Part shown: piece by piece, positions 1 to 5,799 of the stretch
How positions within the stretch are numbered: position 1 is the first letter of the stretch
Layout of the letters: each line of letters starts with the position of its first letter
NCBI GenBank assembly: GCA_015487435.1
Contig: WFPU01000267.1
Coordinates: 1-5,799 of the forward strand
Origin: Sulfurimonas sp.
GTDB lineage: Bacteria > Campylobacterota > Campylobacteria > Campylobacterales > Sulfurimonadaceae
Direction of reading: 5' to 3'
DNA length: 5,799 nucleotides
Position numbers and translations under genes: made by a program
The notes under the pieces: generated by a model
Database searches by the model: none
What the model was told of the DNA's origin: nothing
What the model saw: the letters and a program-made list of their open reading frames with translations, nothing else

Positions 1-1074
1 CCATATTACAAACATTATGAAATAGAGTATACTGATACTCAGAGCATTAATGATATATTGGAAAAAATAGATTCAATTGAGAGTTTAGGTTATGAAAAAA
101 ATTGTAATCTTAGGATAAATAAACAATTTATAAATTCATCCAAATTAGTGGTAGATGTTGTAAAAAAGCTTGGCAAAAAGCTTAAATTTGAATCTATCTG
201 TGAATATCGTATAATAAATGATTTAAAAATTTTAAATACAGATTATGTTGAAAAAATTAAAATTTTCACTCCTTTTTTAAATGAAGATGAGATAGAGAGT
301 TATATTAATCTATATGAGCTTCAATACTATTCTTCAAATACCATCAACTATAATAGAGATTACATTGGTGATCATTCACTTCTTATAGCGTATGATATTA
401 TTAAAAATAAGTCTTATTATACTGATGAAATATTAGATATATTAGCTAATAGCGAAGATGGCATATATCAATACACATCATCAAGAAATCGTATTTTTGA
501 TTATGATTCGTCTATTGAGAAAAAAGTTGAATTTTTATTTGATTTAGTACTAGAGCATACAAAACCAGCTTTAGCTAAAAATAGATTTTTTAGTAATCTA
601 TGTAAATATCCCACATCTTTAGATAAGAATGATAGTGTTGCCGAGCAAGAGGTAGGGCAAATTAAGCAATATTTCAATAATTTCAATATAGCGTATTATG
701 ATGGCTTAAAGTCTTCTAACTTAAGAAGTATCATTTTAGATTCTAAAGCTGAGTTAATAGAGATTGATATGCGTAATGAAGACTTACCTGCAATTGGATT
801 TGAGCAAAGCAAAAAAGTTTTATACAAAATTTGTGCAGATATATTGCTTCAAGCAAAAGATAATAATGCTGATTTTTTAGTACTTAAAGATGAAAGTTTA
901 CTAAATATCTTTGATAAAGAGCAGAAAAATATTTCAAAAATTATTGGTAGAGATATTGATTTAGTAGTTATTTCACAAAATCAATTTATACAAATGCTCC
1001 AAGGTCAAAGAAATAAAGAGATATTAGGTTTTAATGATCATACGATAAAAATTGAGTTTTTAGAATCAGCGTAA
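1..1074 (+). CDS. Cysteine-depleted SdhB-like / HdrB C-terminal-like fusion protein, 5' end outside the window
   Basis: The frame is open from base 1, so a TTG at 58 is internal and the true start is upstream. 357 residues are visible. Residues 1-23 (PYYKHYEIEYT...) align without gaps to SdhB residues 27-49 of this window, 10 of 23 identical, so only about 25 residues should be missing. Residues 29-145 continue to follow SdhB (for example NRDYIG against NEDFFG), but all three cluster motifs have lost their ligands; one Cys (residue 35) may match a [2Fe-2S] ligand. From about residue 228 (FNIAYYDG) it follows the C-terminal half of SdhE. CCGF has become AIGF, CPLC has become DESL, and IGRD and the final H..K..F are kept. 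Only four cysteines remain, with no CxxC. I see no signal peptide or membrane segment in the visible part. It is convergent with sdhABE. I recall a Campylobacterales family annotated DUF5644/HdrB C-terminal domain that may be this one, unverified. The function is unknown; a structural, assembly or regulatory role is only a guess. Confidence 0.85.
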   Translation, partial: PYYKHYEIEYTDTQSINDILEKIDSIESLGYEKNCNLRINKQFINSSKLVVDVVKKLGKKLKFESICEYRIINDLKILNTDYVEKIKIFTPFLNEDEIESYINLYELQYYSSNTINYNRDYIGDHSLLIAYDIIKNKSYYTDEILDILANSEDGIYQYTSSRNRIFDYDSSIEKKVEFLFDLVLEHTKPALAKNRFFSNLCKYPTSLDKNDSVAEQEVGQIKQYFNNFNIAYYDGLKSSNLRSIILDSKAELIEIDMRNEDLPAIGFEQSKKVLYKICADILLQAKDNNADFLVLKDESLLNIFDKEQKNISKIIGRDIDLVVISQNQFIQMLQGQRNKEILGFNDHTIKIEFLESA

Positions 1075-1082
1075 CATTTTAA

Positions 1083-1105
1083 ATCTAAGGAAAAATTCCT
1101 TAGAT
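1083..1105. terminator. Convergent intrinsic terminator hairpin between the fusion gene and sdhE
   Basis: A perfect 10-bp inverted repeat (ATCTAAGGAA / TTCCTTAGAT) with a 3-base loop fills most of the 40-base gap between the stop codons at 1074 and 1115. Read on the minus strand, the stem is followed by TTTAAAAT; on the plus strand by GAGTTATAATT. The U tracts are weak on both sides, slightly better for the sdh operon. Its position between two converging genes supports a shared bidirectional terminator. Confidence 0.7.
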
Positions 1106-1114
1106 GAGTTATAA

Positions 1115-1996
1115 TTAGATAAAATCAACTTTTACAAGATGATGTTTTAGGCCTAATTCCTCTTGAGGACAACCAAGTGCTAATCCTAGCATTTGTTGCA
1201 TATGTAATACTGGTAGTGAAACATCGCGTCCTATAGCATTAGAGGAGTGTTTAGTTTGAGTGTCAAGTTTTAAGTGACATAATGGACATGGAGTAACCAT
1301 CCAATCAGCATCTCCATCCATAGCGCCAGCAATAGCCTTTCCAGTTAAAATAGAAGCAGTTTTTGGAGCTTGAAGCTCCACATGAAAACCACAACATTTA
1401 TTTTTCTCTTTATAATCAACATTAATGCCACCACAAGCTACAATCAAATCATCTAATGAAGTTGGTCTGTATGGATTTTCTGGAGTCTTATGAGATTCGT
1501 TTTGAAGCTCTGAAGGTCTAATATTATGACAACCATAAAAAGGGGCAATATTAAATTGACTAAGTGGAGTTTTAACCATATTTGCAATTTTATCAAGACC
1601 TATATCATCAATAATTGCATAAAGAAAATGGACAACATTAGAGGTACCTTTGTACTCTAAACCAATCTCTCTAAGTTTTTCATTAACTTTATTTTTTAAA
1701 CCTACATCATTGTCTAATCGGTGCTTAGTCATAGCAGTGTTTAGTTGACATGTATTACAGATAGTAACCATTGTAAGTCCCTGTTTTTCAGCATAAGCGA
1801 TATTTCTAGCATTTAAAACAAGAGATAAAAAATCATCATAATCTTGTAGATGTGAAGCTCCACAACATGATGCTTCTTCTAGTTCTATTAGTTCAATATT
1901 TAGTTTCTTGGCAACAGCATAAGTTGATGCTAATTGTTCAGGAGTACTTTGTTTTGCCGTACACCCTGTAAAAAGTGCGTATCTTAATTTTTCCAT
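1115..1996 (-). CDS. sdhE: Type-E succinate dehydrogenase/fumarate reductase subunit SdhE, HdrB-like with two CCG domains
   Basis: This 293-residue protein carries two cysteine-rich CCG domains. The first has C12, C44-C45-G46 and C80xxC83. The second has C156, C201-C202-G203 and C237xxC240, with an additional C188. This is the full ligand set that binds non-cubane [4Fe-4S] clusters in HdrB. In type-E complexes the subunit replaces the SdhC/SdhD anchor and passes electrons between SdhB and the quinone pool. There is no transmembrane helix, so membrane association must be peripheral. The start at 1996 has GGAG 10 bases upstream (2007-2010), and 2 bases separate it from the stop of the small frame 1999-2085. 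It is the last gene of the minus-strand operon and ends 10 bases from the terminator hairpin. A stand-alone HdrB-type protein is the alternative, but the placement behind sdhA and sdhB makes SdhE (MfrE in the periplasmic enzymes) much more likely. Confidence 0.9.
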   Translation of the reverse strand: MEKLRYALFTGCTAKQSTPEQLASTYAVAKKLNIELIELEEASCCGASHLQDYDDFLSLVLNARNIAYAEKQGLTMVTICNTCQLNTAMTKHRLDNDVGLKNKVNEKLREIGLEYKGTSNVVHFLYAIIDDIGLDKIANMVKTPLSQFNIAPFYGCHNIRPSELQNESHKTPENPYRPTSLDDLIVACGGINVDYKEKNKCCGFHVELQAPKTASILTGKAIAGAMDGDADWMVTPCPLCHLKLDTQTKHSSNAIGRDVSLPVLHMQQMLGLALGCPQEELGLKHHLVKVDFI

Positions 1997-1998
1997 AT

Positions 1999-2085
1999 CT
2001 ATATATCTCCTTTTGCTAAGAAGTGAATTCTTTGCAAAATTCCTCTCACTAAAGCTTCGCCTGTCGGCAAGAATAAAAATTTCAT
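1999..2085 (-). CDS. Possible 28-residue small protein between sdhB and sdhE, or part of a repeat element
   Basis: The sdhB-sdhE gap contains an ATG frame of 28 codons beginning MKFLFLPTGEAL and ending HFLAKGDI. It has an excellent ribosome binding site: AGGAG at 2093-2097, overlapping the sdhB stop, 7 bases before the ATG. Its stop lies 2 bases before the sdhE start, so the frame exactly tiles the gap in the manner of a coupled operon gene. The peptide has a short hydrophobic start and a basic, possibly amphipathic middle (LVRGILQRIHFL). I recognise no family. The last third of the frame is a strong hairpin, and 2041-2070 is about 53% G+C by hand count, richer than the neighbouring genes look. 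The stretch could therefore instead be an inserted palindromic repeat that happens to stay open. Translation is plausible but unproven. Confidence 0.4.
   Translation of the reverse strand: MKFLFLPTGEALVRGILQRIHFLAKGDI
2007..2039 (-). promoter_or_regulatory. Stem-loop directly in front of the sdhE ribosome binding site
   Basis: On the minus strand, TTTTGCAAAGAA (2039-2028) and TTCTTAGCAAAA (2022-2011) pair over 11 of 12 positions around the 5-base loop TTCAC. The sdhE Shine-Dalgarno GGAG (2010-2007) follows with no gap. A second, shorter stem (TTGCC / GGCGA around GACA, 2070-2057) lies just upstream. The stem could protect the sdhE message, set the SdhE:SdhB ratio or mark a processing site. 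No long U run follows the stem, so it is not a classical terminator. Confidence 0.5.
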
Positions 2086-2095
2086 TTTTTGTCTC

Positions 2096-3079
2096 CTAAA
2101 ACTTTGCAGTAGATGATGATTTTACTAACTTTTTAATCTCATCAAGGTTCTTAGACTTTACAATTCCCCACGGTGGAACAATTTTGCCTTTTCTAAACAT
2201 TTTAAGTGCTACTGGTATATGCTTCACAATTCCTGCCATCTCTGAGTAAAGAACTAATCCACCCTCATCTAGTACTCCGTTTTTAGCAATAGAGTGTTTA
2301 AATCCTACAGCATGTCTAGTAGCTACATTTGATTCTGCAACACCATTTTTAAAGAGCATCTGATGTAAAGAAGTAATTTTATCTATGGGATTAATCTCTT
2401 TTGGACAAACTTCAGCACATTCGTAACATTTAACACAATCCCAAACGCCTTGATTAGCTTCTTGTAGATTTTTAAGTCTGCTTATACCAGCTTCATCTCG
2501 AACATCAGCTTCAAAACGATAAGCTGCTGCAAATGCTGCTGGACCAAAGAAGTCTTCATTTACTTCAACAACTGGGCATGCATAGTGACATGCACCACAT
2601 TGTATACATAAATCAGCTTCTTTTAGCTCCTCTGCATCATGAGGAGATACTAAATTTTCAATTTTTGGTTCTTCTTCTATATCAGTAATCAGATATGGTT
2701 CGACAGCATCATGTTTATTCCAAAAATCTGCTTTATCAATAATCATATCTTTTATAGCTCTATTGATACTTAGTGGTTCTAAGGTTAGTTCAGTACCAAA
2801 AATATCAATCATATCATTCATACGCTCTTTGCAAGCTAGAGTTGAACGACCATTTACTTTGATAGCACAAGCACCACAAATACCATGACGACAACTGCGA
2901 CGGTATGAAAAACTACCATCAAGTTCCCATTTAATTCTATTTAGTATATCTAGTACTACTTCTTCTGAAGTAACCTCCATAGTATAACTATCGTAATATG
3001 GAAGATAATCTACATCTGAATTAAAACGAAATACTTTGAAATTTACTGTTTGTGTGGTAATTGAAATTGTATTCATCAT
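2096..3079 (-). CDS. sdhB: Succinate dehydrogenase/fumarate reductase iron-sulfur subunit SdhB, type E
   Basis: This is the electron-transfer subunit that links the SdhA flavin to SdhE. Numbered from the first Met, residues about 14-105 form a plant-type ferredoxin domain with [2Fe-2S] ligands C63, C68, C71 and C83. The helical domain has C158xxC161xxC164xxxC168-Pro and C215xxC218xxC221xxxC225-Pro. Canonical SdhB/FrdB lacks the equivalent of C218 and holds a [3Fe-4S] cluster there. The extra Cys predicts a second [4Fe-4S] cluster, as proposed for type-E enzymes. The 327-residue length is greater than that of classical SdhB (about 240), with a C-terminal extension after about residue 245. Six bases separate it from the sdhA stop. 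Two Met codons are adjacent at 3079 and 3076; the second fits the ribosome binding site better. No signal peptide is visible, so it is cytoplasmic. Confidence 0.93.
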   Translation of the reverse strand: MMNTISITTQTVNFKVFRFNSDVDYLPYYDSYTMEVTSEEVVLDILNRIKWELDGSFSYRRSCRHGICGACAIKVNGRSTLACKERMNDMIDIFGTELTLEPLSINRAIKDMIIDKADFWNKHDAVEPYLITDIEEEPKIENLVSPHDAEELKEADLCIQCGACHYACPVVEVNEDFFGPAAFAAAYRFEADVRDEAGISRLKNLQEANQGVWDCVKCYECAEVCPKEINPIDKITSLHQMLFKNGVAESNVATRHAVGFKHSIAKNGVLDEGGLVLYSEMAGIVKHIPVALKMFRKGKIVPPWGIVKSKNLDEIKKLVKSSSTAKF

Positions 3080-3081
3080 TT

Positions 3082-3086
3082 TCCTT
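3082..3086 (-). promoter_or_regulatory. sdhB ribosome binding site, favouring the second Met
   Basis: AAGGA overlaps the end of the sdhA stop codon (3088-3086). The spacer is only 2 bases to the ATG at 3079 but 5 bases to the ATG at 3076, so SdhB probably starts MNTISITTQ, one residue shorter than the longest frame. The overlap with the sdhA stop suggests translational coupling. Confidence 0.6.
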
Positions 3087-4798
3087 TAGTAAGTTCTAGC
3101 TTTAAGCTCATGTTTGCCAAGTGCAACATCCATATATTCAAGTGAAATTTCACCATTTTTATCCATATAAGCCATAGTGTGTTTTAAGAAATTTTTATCA
3201 TCACGAGTATTGAAATCCTCTCTAAAATGAGCACCACGACTTTCATTTCTTGCAATTGCACTCTCAACGATAAATGCAGAATAATCAAGCATATGTGAAA
3301 ACTCTATAGCTTCTTGAAGTTCAGTATTAAAAATTTTTGATTTATCTTTTATACGAATATTCTTAAATCTAGCACGAAGCTCTTTTACTTTTGCAATTGC
3401 TATTGTCAAAAACTCTTTAGTTCTAAACGCACCAGCATTTTCTGTCATACATTGTTGTAACTCATCACGAAGACCATGAATAGTTTCTTCACCATTATTG
3501 TTTAATAAAAAATTAATCTCTCGCAATGTGGCTTTTGCATCGTCTTCACTCGCAGGACGAAATTTAATACTATCTATCTCTTCAACCATCGTTTTACCAA
3601 CATATCGACCAAAAAGTAGAGCTTCAAGAACAGAATTCGCACCAAGACGGTTAGCTCCGTGAACAGATACACATGAACATTCGCCAGCGGCATAGAAACC
3701 TTCAACTAATTCATCATTATTTTTACGAACATTTCCTGCTATATTTACAGGGATACCACCCATAGAGTAGTGAGCAGTTGCAGAGATAAGGATAGGCTCT
3801 TTAATCATATCAAGACCTAAAAAAGTGATAGCCAAATCACGAAGTTCAGGTAACCTTTCCATAATTAAATCACGACCAAGGTGAGTTAAGTCAATATAAA
3901 CAGCATCTTTTCTAGGGCCAACGCCACGACCCTCTCTAATCTCATTAAGAATAGCACGAGACACAACATCGCGAGATGCAAGTTCCATAGCATTAGGAGC
4001 ATATTTAGTCATAAATCTTTCCCCATCAGAGTTGATAAGACGACCACCTTCGCCACGTGCAGCTTCAGAAATTAAAACTCCATTTCCTGAAAGACCAGAT
4101 GGGTGAAATTGTACAAACTCCATATCTTCTAATGGAAGACCATGACGAGCTACTATAGATAAACCATCACCAGTATTTGCATGAGCATTAGAGTTGATTT
4201 TAAAACAACGGGCATAACCACCTGTTGCAAACATAACTGATTTTGCATTAAAAATAGCCATCTGCATATCGCGAATGTTGAATGCTACTACACCAGAAGC
4301 TTTAGCATCTTTATAAATAAGGTCAGCTACATACCACTCATCCCAAAATTTTACACCTATGCGTAAAGCTTGTTCATAAATAGTTTGAAGAAGAGTTAAG
4401 CCAGTCCTATCTTTTGCATAGCATGCACGGGGAGAGGATTGTCCACCAAAAGGTCTTTGTGCAATTTTACCATCTGTAGTACGACTAAATGCCGCACCCA
4501 TTCTCTCAGCCCAGCGAATTGTTTCTGGGGCATTTTTACATAAGAATTCTACAGCATCTTGATCAGCTAAGTAGTCTGATCCTTTTACTGTATCAAATTC
4601 ATGTAGTTCAACACTATCTTCATCACTAAATGCTGCATTAACTCCACCTTGAGCTGCACCTGAATGACTTCTTAAGGGGTGTAGTTTTGTTATAACGGCA
4701 ACTTTTTTGCCTGCATTTTGCAACTCTCTTGCTGCTGCACATCCCGCAAGACCTGCACCAACAATAATCGCATCGTAAGTATAAATTGGAATACTCAT
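3086..4798 (-). CDS. sdhA: Succinate dehydrogenase/fumarate reductase flavoprotein subunit SdhA, cytoplasmic type
   Basis: This 570-residue catalytic subunit interconverts succinate and fumarate at FAD. The dinucleotide fold GAGLAG lies at residues 14-19. H45 in RSHSGAAQGG is the expected covalent FAD attachment site. Active-site motifs follow the E. coli SdhA pattern: QFHPSG with H232, SEAARGEGG (S244/E245), the proton-shuttle R276 in ELASRDVVSRAI, H343 in AHYSMGG and R384 in HGANRLG. The C-terminal helical part contains ESRGAHFREDF. The protein begins MSIPIYTYDA, directly before the Rossmann fold, with no twin-arginine signal; it should therefore act in the cytoplasm, unlike Wolinella and Campylobacter MfrA/SdhA. 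AAGGA at 4805-4809, 6 bases before the ATG, supports the start. It is the first gene of the sdhA-sdhB-sdhE operon. Whether it works as dehydrogenase or reductase (for example in a reductive TCA cycle) cannot be read from sequence. Confidence 0.95.
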   Translation of the reverse strand: MSIPIYTYDAIIVGAGLAGCAAARELQNAGKKVAVITKLHPLRSHSGAAQGGVNAAFSDEDSVELHEFDTVKGSDYLADQDAVEFLCKNAPETIRWAERMGAAFSRTTDGKIAQRPFGGQSSPRACYAKDRTGLTLLQTIYEQALRIGVKFWDEWYVADLIYKDAKASGVVAFNIRDMQMAIFNAKSVMFATGGYARCFKINSNAHANTGDGLSIVARHGLPLEDMEFVQFHPSGLSGNGVLISEAARGEGGRLINSDGERFMTKYAPNAMELASRDVVSRAILNEIREGRGVGPRKDAVYIDLTHLGRDLIMERLPELRDLAITFLGLDMIKEPILISATAHYSMGGIPVNIAGNVRKNNDELVEGFYAAGECSCVSVHGANRLGANSVLEALLFGRYVGKTMVEEIDSIKFRPASEDDAKATLREINFLLNNNGEETIHGLRDELQQCMTENAGAFRTKEFLTIAIAKVKELRARFKNIRIKDKSKIFNTELQEAIEFSHMLDYSAFIVESAIARNESRGAHFREDFNTRDDKNFLKHTMAYMDKNGEISLEYMDVALGKHELKARTY

Positions 4799-4943
4799 TA
4801 GCTTTCCTTATCTAAAATTATTTAATAATATAAACCTGATTTTAGCGTTTTTATTCTTGTTCTAAGGTAAAGTATATGATTGTTTAGATGATGTTTATAA
4901 ATTTTACTATTTGAGATAAAAAAAATATTTAAATTAAATAGAT
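4799..4943 (-). promoter_or_regulatory. Leader/promoter region of the sdhA operon
   Basis: This 145-base, very AT-rich gap lies between the stop of the upstream same-strand gene and sdhA. On the minus strand, TAAAAT at 4844-4839 (in ACGCTAAAATCAGG) is the best -10 candidate, about 40 bases before the start codon, with a poor TTAGAA-like -35 and A/T-rich sequence upstream. Weak -35 boxes are normal for sigma70 promoters in this phylum. TATAAA near 4899 is an alternative. An A/T-only inverted repeat followed by eight T (about 4920-4940) might weakly terminate the upstream gene. I see no clear operator or riboswitch. Confidence 0.35.
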
Positions 4944-5799
4944 TTAAGTACTTAACATATCGCTTTTTTGGTAAATTTTATCTTTGCCTTGTTTTTTAGC
5001 AAATTCTAAAATTGATTTAGCATCATCTATAGAACTATTTAGTGTAATATTATTTGGTTTGATACAAAAACCACCACTTACAGTGATTTGTATTGCTACT
5101 TGCGTTGGTGCTTTAATTTTTAATTCAGATATACTTTGTCTAATTGAATCAATCTCTTTAAAAGCTTGTTCTTTTGTTTTTCTAGATAAAATAATTGTAA
5201 ATTGATTATAATCGCTTCTAGCAATCACATCTGAAACTCTTTCATATAACGAAATTGTAGATGCTATTTTTTTAAGTATGCTTTGTGTCAACTCTTGTGG
5301 AAAGGCTCTGTTTGTTTTTGAAAAATTATCTATCTCCAATACTGCTACAGCAGTAAAATTATTATCTTTCATACCTTTTTTTTCTGCATAAGAATTTTTT
5401 AATCCTTTGTTGTTATTTATTCCAGTTATTGGATCAATATTTGACGGATCTATTTGTGCTTCAGGTTTTCTTTTCATCCTTAAGTATATAGCATCAGCTT
5501 CTAAAGTATGTAATTCATGATTTGTTTTACCAATTTTTGAGGAGTATAAAAATGATATATCTTCATAAATTTTACTTAAGCGTTTGTGATACCAATAAGT
5601 AAAAATTAATATAATTATAAGAGACAATATTGCAAAAACTTGCAATAATTCAAATTTTTTATTATCGTATTCAATATTTTTGAATATCATAGATGAGATA
5701 TGATTATTTAGGTTTGTATAAGAGGAATCTAATGATGCTCGTAATTTTTCTTCTGTTTTATCCGTTGATTTATAGTATTGCTGAGCTATAGTATTAAAT
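4944..5799 (-). CDS. Membrane-anchored degenerate GGDEF-domain protein, 5' end outside the window
   Basis: The frame is open to the right edge: 36 codons precede the ATG at 5690, so that Met is internal and the protein is N-terminally incomplete here. The visible order is a polar helical stretch, possibly the end of a periplasmic sensor; a transmembrane helix (VFAILSLIIILIFTYWY, residues 18-34 counted from the internal Met); a linker; and a GGDEF domain from about residue 85. DPITGINN (86-93) matches the family's DxLTGLxN, and LEIDNF (119-123) keeps the metal-binding Asp. The signature GGDEF is replaced by DYNQF (160-164), losing both glycines and both acidic residues, and the usual ND after the first Asp is N-R. 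Diguanylate cyclase activity is therefore unlikely. RVSD (151-154), exactly five residues before, matches the RxxD inhibitory site that binds c-di-GMP. It is probably a c-di-GMP receptor or signalling scaffold rather than a synthase. It has no evident functional link to sdhA. Confidence 0.8.
   Translation of the reverse strand, partial: FNTIAQQYYKSTDKTEEKLRASLDSSYTNLNNHISSMIFKNIEYDNKKFELLQVFAILSLIIILIFTYWYHKRLSKIYEDISFLYSSKIGKTNHELHTLEADAIYLRMKRKPEAQIDPSNIDPITGINNNKGLKNSYAEKKGMKDNNFTAVAVLEIDNFSKTNRAFPQELTQSILKKIASTISLYERVSDVIARSDYNQFTIILSRKTKEQAFKEIDSIRQSISELKIKAPTQVAIQITVSGGFCIKPNNITLNSSIDDAKSILEFAKKQGKDKIYQKSDMLST

Noticed and set aside
58..60. TTG as start codon of the first gene
   Set aside because: The frame is open upstream to base 1, and residues encoded before the TTG (PYYKHYEIEYT) align with SdhB, so the gene starts outside the window.
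501..686. 61-codon open frame on the minus strand
   Set aside because: It lies wholly inside the well-supported plus-strand fusion gene, has no clear ribosome binding site and its protein resembles nothing I recognise.
2011..2039. Stem-loop as a transcription terminator after sdhB
   Set aside because: The stem is followed by GGAGATATATAG rather than a U run, and sdhE begins directly after it, so an RNA control, stability or repeat element is more likely.
4984..5205. 73-codon open frame on the plus strand
   Set aside because: It is an antisense shadow of the GGDEF domain coding region.
5688..5690. ATG as start of the GGDEF protein
   Set aside because: The frame continues for 36 codons to the window edge without a stop, and sensor proteins of this kind usually have a longer N-terminal part.
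1..5799. SdhC/SdhD-type membrane anchor, CRISPR array, tRNA, rRNA or transposase
   Set aside because: I looked on both strands. The only strongly hydrophobic helix is in the GGDEF protein, there are no regularly spaced repeats, and I saw no RNA gene or transposase signature.

Overview
The window is AT-rich DNA that looks like a Campylobacterota (epsilonproteobacterial) chromosome, most like Sulfurimonas and its relatives. The basis is the AT-biased codon use, the SdhA-SdhB-SdhE gene set (an anchor of the HdrB/CCG type in place of SdhC/SdhD) and the protein sequences themselves. No database search was possible, so the genus is an inference.

Layout. Positions 1-1074 (+) hold the 3' part of a gene that is already open at the window edge. 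Its product aligns first with SdhB and then with the C-terminal half of SdhE, both encoded just downstream on the other strand, but almost all of the iron-sulfur cysteines are gone. A 10-bp perfect hairpin at 1083-1105 lies between it and the convergent operon. On the minus strand, reading right to left, come sdhA (4798-3086), sdhB (3079-2096), an unlisted 28-codon reading frame (2085-1999) and sdhE (1996-1115). All are closely packed and probably form one transcript. An AT-rich gap of 145 bp (4799-4943) probably carries the sdhA promoter. At the right edge (4944-5799, minus) is the 3' part of a membrane-bound GGDEF-domain protein whose start lies outside the window.

How the genes work together. 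SdhA (flavoprotein with the succinate/fumarate active site), SdhB (three iron-sulfur clusters) and SdhE (two CCG cysteine motifs, quinone-side subunit) should form a type-E succinate:quinone or quinol:fumarate oxidoreductase. SdhA has no twin-arginine signal, so the enzyme should face the cytoplasm, unlike the periplasmic methylmenaquinol:fumarate reductases of Wolinella and Campylobacter. Sequence alone does not fix its direction.

Most interesting points: (1) the cluster-less SdhB/SdhE-like fusion next to the intact operon; (2) a structured, relatively GC-rich spacer between sdhB and sdhE that is either a small gene or a repeat element, with a strong hairpin directly in front of the sdhE ribosome binding site; (3) a GGDEF domain whose catalytic motif has become DYNQF while its RxxD inhibitory c-di-GMP site is intact; (4) an extra cysteine in SdhB that predicts a [4Fe-4S] in place of the usual [3Fe-4S] cluster.
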